A stretch of 8,789 nt of DNA from DHVE2 group archaeon (GTDB taxonomy: Archaea > Thermoplasmatota > Thermoplasmata > Thermoplasmatales > Aciduliprofundaceae): contig JALSPD010000130.1 in assembly GCA_026986135.1 (NCBI GenBank), forward strand, positions 1 to 8,789, given 5' to 3'. The translations under genes were made by a program, and so were the position numbers. Positions 5,800 to 8,789 of the stretch are shown in pieces. The notes beneath the pieces are model-generated. The model worked only from the letters and a program-made list of their open reading frames with translations, did not search any database and was not told where the DNA came from. Position 1 is the stretch's first letter. Every line of letters starts with the position of its first letter.

Positions 5800-6249
5800 A
5801 TGAAAGAGGACGGAGCTGTAGTGGGTCTCCCACTGTATATATTGATTACAGTGGTGGTAGCGGCAGTGGCTTTGGCAGCGATACTGAGCTTTATGGTGAC
5901 ATCAGGGCCATCAATAACCAGCTGGGTTATTGAGATAAACGGAAACCAGACTAAGGTTATCAAGGCTCAGACACAGGCAAACGGTATGGCCACCTGGAGC
6001 GGTGATGTGACAATAACGATATATGATCAGAATGGCCATCCGTTGCCCAATGTAAAAGTGGTCCTTGATGGGTGCGGTATAACCGAAGCAGGACAGACTG
6101 ATGCCCAGGGTAAGGTAACAATTCACCTGAATAACGTAACTCTTCCAAGTGGTGTGCAGCAGGATGAGATTCAGGTGAAGATGCAGTATCCTGGGCTTAT
6201 TGGAGAGCAGACCAAGACAGATACTCTAACAGTTATAAGGAGCGCATAA
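5800..6249 (+). CDS. Pilin-like anchored or secreted protein with one Ig-like domain
   Basis: The 149-residue product begins with charged residues (MKED), then GAVVGLPLYILITVVVAAVALAAIL in segments across residues 5-29. A short charged head, a Gly, and a hydrophobic helix resemble the class III signal peptides of archaeal type IV pilin-like proteins, with possible cutting after Gly9. The rest is beta-rich: VTITIYDQNGHPLPNVKVVLDGCG (from 70) followed by T-DAQGKVTIHL (100-110), the pattern of carboxypeptidase-regulatory-like / Big-type Ig folds that occur in surface proteins. A single Cys92 is present. I chose ATG 5800 because GGGTGAG sits just before it and a TATA box 40 nt before; an in-frame GTG at 5773 would lie too close to the TATA box. 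It is divergent from ftsZ and abuts mobB tail to tail. It could also be simply membrane-anchored by its N-terminus. Confidence 0.75.
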   Translation: MKEDGAVVGLPLYILITVVVAAVALAAILSFMVTSGPSITSWVIEINGNQTKVIKAQTQANGMATWSGDVTITIYDQNGHPLPNVKVVLDGCGITEAGQTDAQGKVTIHLNNVTLPSGVQQDEIQVKMQYPGLIGEQTKTDTLTVIRSA

Positions 6250-6924
6250 TCACTCCTCATTTTTTCTGATTTTTATCTCAACATCCCTGATTTCTTTTAC
6301 CCCCTTGAACGATGAGAGAAGGCCTTTTATTGTATTTATCACAACATCCTGCGCAAATTTTCCCATATATATATCCTTTCCGTTAACAGTCACAGAGACA
6401 AAGGCATTGGGATTCCAGTATCTGCAATTTTCAAATCTATCTTCGCCACGTTGAATTGCCCTTGCCATCTCTTCGCAATTCCTGTGACCGCATTCTCCGC
6501 AGTTGAAATTGGGGAGCCTGGCCATTATCCTCTCAACAGAAATCTCACGATCAATGTAATCAAGTACCTCATCAAGTGTGGGATCCCTCAAAACACATCC
6601 ATCACATTCCGCAGATCCGAAACATGCCTTCTTGATGAACCGTTCTTTTTTAAATCCCTCCACAAAAACAATATCGTAATCCAAAGACTTTAAAAGAGTG
6701 TAGAGACTTTCTGGATCCCTTATCCTAACTTCCTGAGCCCCTACCAGAATTACCTCCGCTGCACCTGCTTTTCTGAATCTGTCACTATCCTTACCCTCAA
6801 TATCCACATGATGGGGTGTGTGCTTAACCACAGCTATAGAATACTTACCTTTAAGTTTCTCAATCAGCTCCACAATCATAGTGGTTTTCCCCGAGTCAGA
6901 GAAACCACAGAATCCGAGGATCAC
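6250..6924 (-). CDS. mobB: MobB-type GTP-binding protein with a cysteine-rich C-terminal domain
   Basis: MobB proteins bind GTP and assist attachment of a nucleotide to molybdopterin (guanine dinucleotide cofactor). The 224-residue protein shows the P-loop GFSDSGKTT (7-15), AVVKHTPHH (31-39), D-x-D-x-x-RFRKAGAAEVI (46-59) and the Walker B-like IVFVEGFK (85-92). After the core, a domain from about 135 has NCGECGHRNC (Cys142, 145, 150) and Cys167, the pattern of small 4Fe-4S domains seen in CODH/ACS subunits and Rnf-type proteins. A further CxxxxxCxxC lies at 101-110. E. coli MobB lacks these; fusions like this occur in archaea. It starts with GTG, decided by a full GGAGGTGAT ribosome binding site (6928-6936) that overlaps the end of moeA, so the pair is translationally coupled. 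It ends flush against the convergent pilin-like gene. Confidence 0.9.
   Translation of the reverse strand: MILGFCGFSDSGKTTMIVELIEKLKGKYSIAVVKHTPHHVDIEGKDSDRFRKAGAAEVILVGAQEVRIRDPESLYTLLKSLDYDIVFVEGFKKERFIKKACFGSAECDGCVLRDPTLDEVLDYIDREISVERIMARLPNFNCGECGHRNCEEMARAIQRGEDRFENCRYWNPNAFVSVTVNGKDIYMGKFAQDVVINTIKGLLSSFKGVKEIRDVEIKIRKNEE
6260..6277 (+). terminator. T-rich stretch after the pilin-like gene
   Basis: TTTTTTCTGATTTTTATC begins 11 nt after the stop codon at 6247-6249. Two runs of five to six T fit an archaeal hairpin-free terminator. It lies inside the 3' end of mobB on the opposite strand. Confidence 0.45.
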
Positions 6925-6927
6925 AAC

Positions 6928-6936
6928 ATCACCTCC
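6928..6936 (-). promoter_or_regulatory. Perfect Shine-Dalgarno sequence for mobB
   Basis: GGAGGTGAT on the leftward strand is fully complementary to the conserved 3' end of archaeal 16S rRNA. It includes the last codons and TGA stop of moeA and fixes GTG 6924 as the mobB start, because the ATG at 6929 leads to a stop after two codons. Confidence 0.8.
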
Positions 6937-8137
6937 AGAGATGCACCTCTACCTCCTCACCCTTCTCCACAAGATCCACCGTTGCAGGGATAATTATGTA
7001 ACCATCAGAATTGGCAAGGCTTGTTATAGCCCCCGAGGTTTTATATGCTGGATAGGCCAGGTCACCCTCCAGTCGCACTGTAAAGAACTGTGCTCTGCCC
7101 AGGGTTGAGGTAATCCTTCGGGCCATCTTTGCCCTTACAACTCTTTCCATACGTGCTGGGAGATGAGCCATCTTCCTCAGTGCAGGTATGAGGAACTGGT
7201 AAGCATCGTTGAGGCATGATGTTGGAAATCCTGGCATCCCAAGGACAAGCTTGCCATCCACTATGGCAGCCCATGTAGGTTTACCTGGCTTGATCTGAAC
7301 ACCATGGAACAGAACATTGCCCCTGCGGGATACAACATCAATCAAAAGATCCCTTTCACCCACTGATGATCCTCCTGAAAAAACCACAATATCATTCTCA
7401 AGAGCAAGATCCAGTTTTGCCTCAATGTCCTCTATGGTGTCCCGCACATAGGGATAGACTTTAGGTATACCCCCATTCTCCTTCACTACGGATATCAGGG
7501 TATATGAATTCACATCGTAAATCTTCCCAGGAGTAATCTTCTCACCTGGTCTGACAAGCTCATCCCCCGTTGGAAGAATTCCCACCTGGGGCTTTCTGAA
7601 TACCTTTACAGAGGGCATACCAAGGGCCGCTATGGCACCCACCTTGGCAGGTGTGAGATACTCCCCCTTTCGCAATACCGTATCACCAGATTTTATATCT
7701 TCTCCCCGTGGTGCAATGTCAAAACCCGGATGCACCGCCCTGTACACTTTTAAATTATCACCCTCTCTCTCCGTATCCTCCACACGGACAACCGCATTGG
7801 CACCCTTTGGAATTAGCGCTCCTGTGGCCACCTCAACGGCCGTACCATGCTTCACCTCAATGTCCTTGTATTCACCCGTGTTGATCTTCCCTATTACCCT
7901 GAATTCCTTTGGATCATACTGACCTGCCCCGAAGGTGTCCTCAGCTATAAGCGCATACCCATCCTCTGCAGCCCTGTCAAATGGAGGTACATCAATTTGA
8001 GCGATTACATCCTCTGCAAGAACCCTGCCAGCAGCATCCTCCAGAGGCACACGCTCCCACTCTCCAATCTCATAGACATTCTCCATAAGCACACTCAGCG
8101 CTCTATCAAATGGTATCAGATCTCTGAATGGTCTCAT
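6929..8137 (-). CDS. moeA: MoeA, molybdopterin molybdenumtransferase
   Basis: MoeA inserts molybdate or tungstate into adenylylated molybdopterin. The 402 residues have the normal length and domain order. The N-terminal part has the MoeA signature VPPFDRAAEDGYAL (50-63), followed by the domain with NTGEY, EVATGALIPKGANAVVRVEDTE (102-123) and RGEDIKSGD (144-152). The MoCF-binding domain has VGILPTGDELVRPGE (185-199), DVNSYTL (208-214), FSGGSSVGERD (253-263) and the active-site stretch IKPGKPTWA (282-290) with GMPGFPTS (300-307). The C-terminal beta domain ends EVEVHLWR. All main motifs look intact. The ATG at 8137 has no Shine-Dalgarno sequence (CCCCC precedes it), and a TATA-like element about 25 nt upstream suggests a leaderless transcript. 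mobB follows 4 nt downstream. Archaea often have two MoeA copies; a second may lie elsewhere. Confidence 0.95.
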   Translation of the reverse strand: MRPFRDLIPFDRALSVLMENVYEIGEWERVPLEDAAGRVLAEDVIAQIDVPPFDRAAEDGYALIAEDTFGAGQYDPKEFRVIGKINTGEYKDIEVKHGTAVEVATGALIPKGANAVVRVEDTEREGDNLKVYRAVHPGFDIAPRGEDIKSGDTVLRKGEYLTPAKVGAIAALGMPSVKVFRKPQVGILPTGDELVRPGEKITPGKIYDVNSYTLISVVKENGGIPKVYPYVRDTIEDIEAKLDLALENDIVVFSGGSSVGERDLLIDVVSRRGNVLFHGVQIKPGKPTWAAIVDGKLVLGMPGFPTSCLNDAYQFLIPALRKMAHLPARMERVVRAKMARRITSTLGRAQFFTVRLEGDLAYPAYKTSGAITSLANSDGYIIIPATVDLVEKGEEVEVHLWR

Positions 8138-8157
8138 AGGGGGACATGCTCAACTGT

Positions 8158-8166
8158 GCATATCAA
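8158..8166 (-). promoter_or_regulatory. Weak TATA-like box for moeA
   Basis: The leftward strand reads TTGATATGC after a TTTCAAAAGA stretch. Its centre lies 25 nt from the moeA ATG, the spacing expected for a leaderless message, and fits the absence of a ribosome binding site. The sequence match itself is only moderate. Confidence 0.35.
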
Positions 8167-8255
8167 TCTTTTGAAACTTGAGAGCATACATCATTCACAA
8201 TATCGCATAGAAAAGTGAGTGGGTGGGGTAATCGTGAGAGTTGAGGTGCAATTAA

Positions 8256-8289
8256 CACCACGCCACATTACAATTTAAAGGGTGCGGTG
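8256..8289. repeat. Imperfect inverted repeat upstream of moeA
   Basis: CACCACGCC (8256-8264) and GGTGCGGTG (8281-8289) can pair over nine positions with one A-C mismatch and one G-T wobble, plus one flanking A-T pair, around a 16-base AT-rich loop. A second GGTG at 8245-8248 could pair with the first CACC instead. It could be a protein-binding site, a transcript hairpin downstream of trm56, or chance. Confidence 0.35.
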
Positions 8290-8310
8290 TGAATATCAAA
8301 AGAGATAACA

Positions 8311-8789
8311 TCAATCAACCTTTAAGACCTTCTTGCCACGCTCCTGAGGGATTATTTTCCACTTGCCATTGAATTCTTTTCTCAGCTCCTCACCCCCAAA
8401 ATAACGATCCAGAAAAATTGCAAGGGCGGCAACTTCACTGTGAGGCTGGTTTCCAACTGCAACATTGAAATCAGCCATATCGTACACCTCTCTTGGCACC
8501 TTCTCGGCGCCCACCACCACTAGAAGATCACGATCACGTGGTATTATGGGGATAACCTCATCCACAGGCATCCCGTACATGGTTAGATGAACCTTCACAC
8601 CCCTGAAATCACGAAGGACCTTTTTCCAGGGCACTCCTGTGATTATCTCAAAATCACCACCAAATCTGCTAACCACATCTCTTACGCTTTCCTCAACCTT
8701 TTCATCCCTGGTACTGATAATAACACGATCGGCCCCAAACGCCCTTGCCACCAGGCAAACGTGTGTGGTTATCCTTTTATCCCTCTCTG
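8311..8789 (-). CDS. trm56: tRNA (cytidine(56)-2'-O)-methyltransferase Trm56 (5' end outside window)
   Basis: Trm56 is the archaeal SPOUT-class enzyme that 2'-O-methylates C56 in the T loop of tRNA using S-adenosylmethionine. The frame is open to the right edge. The first visible residues, ERDKRITTHVCLVARAFGA, continue the family's N-terminal motif (R-L-G-H-R-P-E-R-D-x-R), so only about 10-15 residues are missing; the apparent GTG at 8751 is an internal Val codon. In the 158 visible residues the motifs are LTMYG (68-72), VVVGAEKVPREVYDMADFNVAVG (split across 90-112) and NQPHSEVAALAIFLDRYF (113-130), the last two forming the SAM-binding trefoil knot of the family. The C-terminus GKKVLKVD is a normal length. 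It is separated from moeA by a 173 bp spacer, so it is probably a different transcription unit. Confidence 0.94.
   Translation of the reverse strand, partial: ERDKRITTHVCLVARAFGADRVIISTRDEKVEESVRDVVSRFGGDFEIITGVPWKKVLRDFRGVKVHLTMYGMPVDEVIPIIPRDRDLLVVVGAEKVPREVYDMADFNVAVGNQPHSEVAALAIFLDRYFGGEELRKEFNGKWKIIPQERGKKVLKVD

Larger units (their letters stand above)
8138..8310. other. Intergenic region between trm56 and moeA
   Basis: At 173 bp this is the longest gene-free stretch. It holds the likely moeA promoter (a weak TATA-like TTGATATGC on the leftward strand, 8158-8166), a GT-rich rightward tract (8216-8248), and the inverted repeat described separately. On the rightward strand a 14-codon frame (GTG 8234, stop 8276-8278) follows a GGGTGGGG tract, but it is too short to support. 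No tRNA or box C/D RNA pattern is evident. Confidence 0.6.

Noticed and set aside
7632..8218. Two rightward open frames antisense to moeA
   Set aside because: They overlap the conserved MoeA N-terminal and middle domains and have no independent signals.
8234..8278. Rightward 14-codon frame (GTG start) after a GGGTGGGG tract
   Set aside because: Too short to judge, no recognisable peptide family and no clear promoter.

Overview
The window looks like euryarchaeal chromosomal DNA, most likely from a Thermoplasmata / Aciduliprofundum-like (DHVE2) lineage. The clade is an impression from protein style, not a search result. Archaeal evidence: a tRNA C56 ribose methyltransferase of the archaeal Trm56 family, a COG1340-type coiled-coil protein, a TIGR00304/DUF131-type membrane protein, TATA boxes about 26 nt from the likely transcript starts, and GGAGGTGAT/GGTGA-type ribosome binding sites inside operons. 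Everything is tightly packed; the longest stretch without a gene is about 170 bp. I see no rRNA, tRNA, CRISPR array or insertion sequence.

Left part (1-1789): the last 45 codons of a rightward gene of unknown function enter from the left edge. Facing them is a leftward operon moaC - moaB - membrane protein. moaC and moaB make the pterin part of the molybdenum/tungsten cofactor. The membrane gene is coupled to moaB by a TAATG overlap, has a NapH-like CxxxCP motif, and is broken by a one-base frameshift at a homopolymer.

Middle (1790-3690): a rightward half-size EamA transporter; then a leaderless gene for a membrane-anchored protein with TPR-like helical repeats and two zinc ribbons, followed by a DUF131 membrane protein. 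The last gene ends convergently against the next block, the two stop codons sharing CTAG.

Centre (3687-6249): a leftward operon of ftsZ and a 281-residue coiled-coil gene 6 nt downstream. A divergent promoter region separates ftsZ from a rightward gene for a small pilin-like secreted or anchored protein with one Ig-like domain.

Right part (6250-8789): a leftward moeA - mobB operon (metal insertion and nucleotide attachment for Mo/W cofactor; MobB carries an extra cysteine-rich C-terminal domain), a 173 bp spacer with an inverted repeat, and the 5'-truncated trm56 gene.

Together, the two flanks hold four cofactor genes (moaC, moaB, moeA, mobB) for a Mo- or W-dependent metabolism, and the centre holds cell division and cell-surface genes. 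I do not see a clear new defence or mobile system. The best leads are the ftsZ/coiled-coil pair, the CxxxCP membrane protein tied to moaB, and the zinc-ribbon/DUF131 pair.
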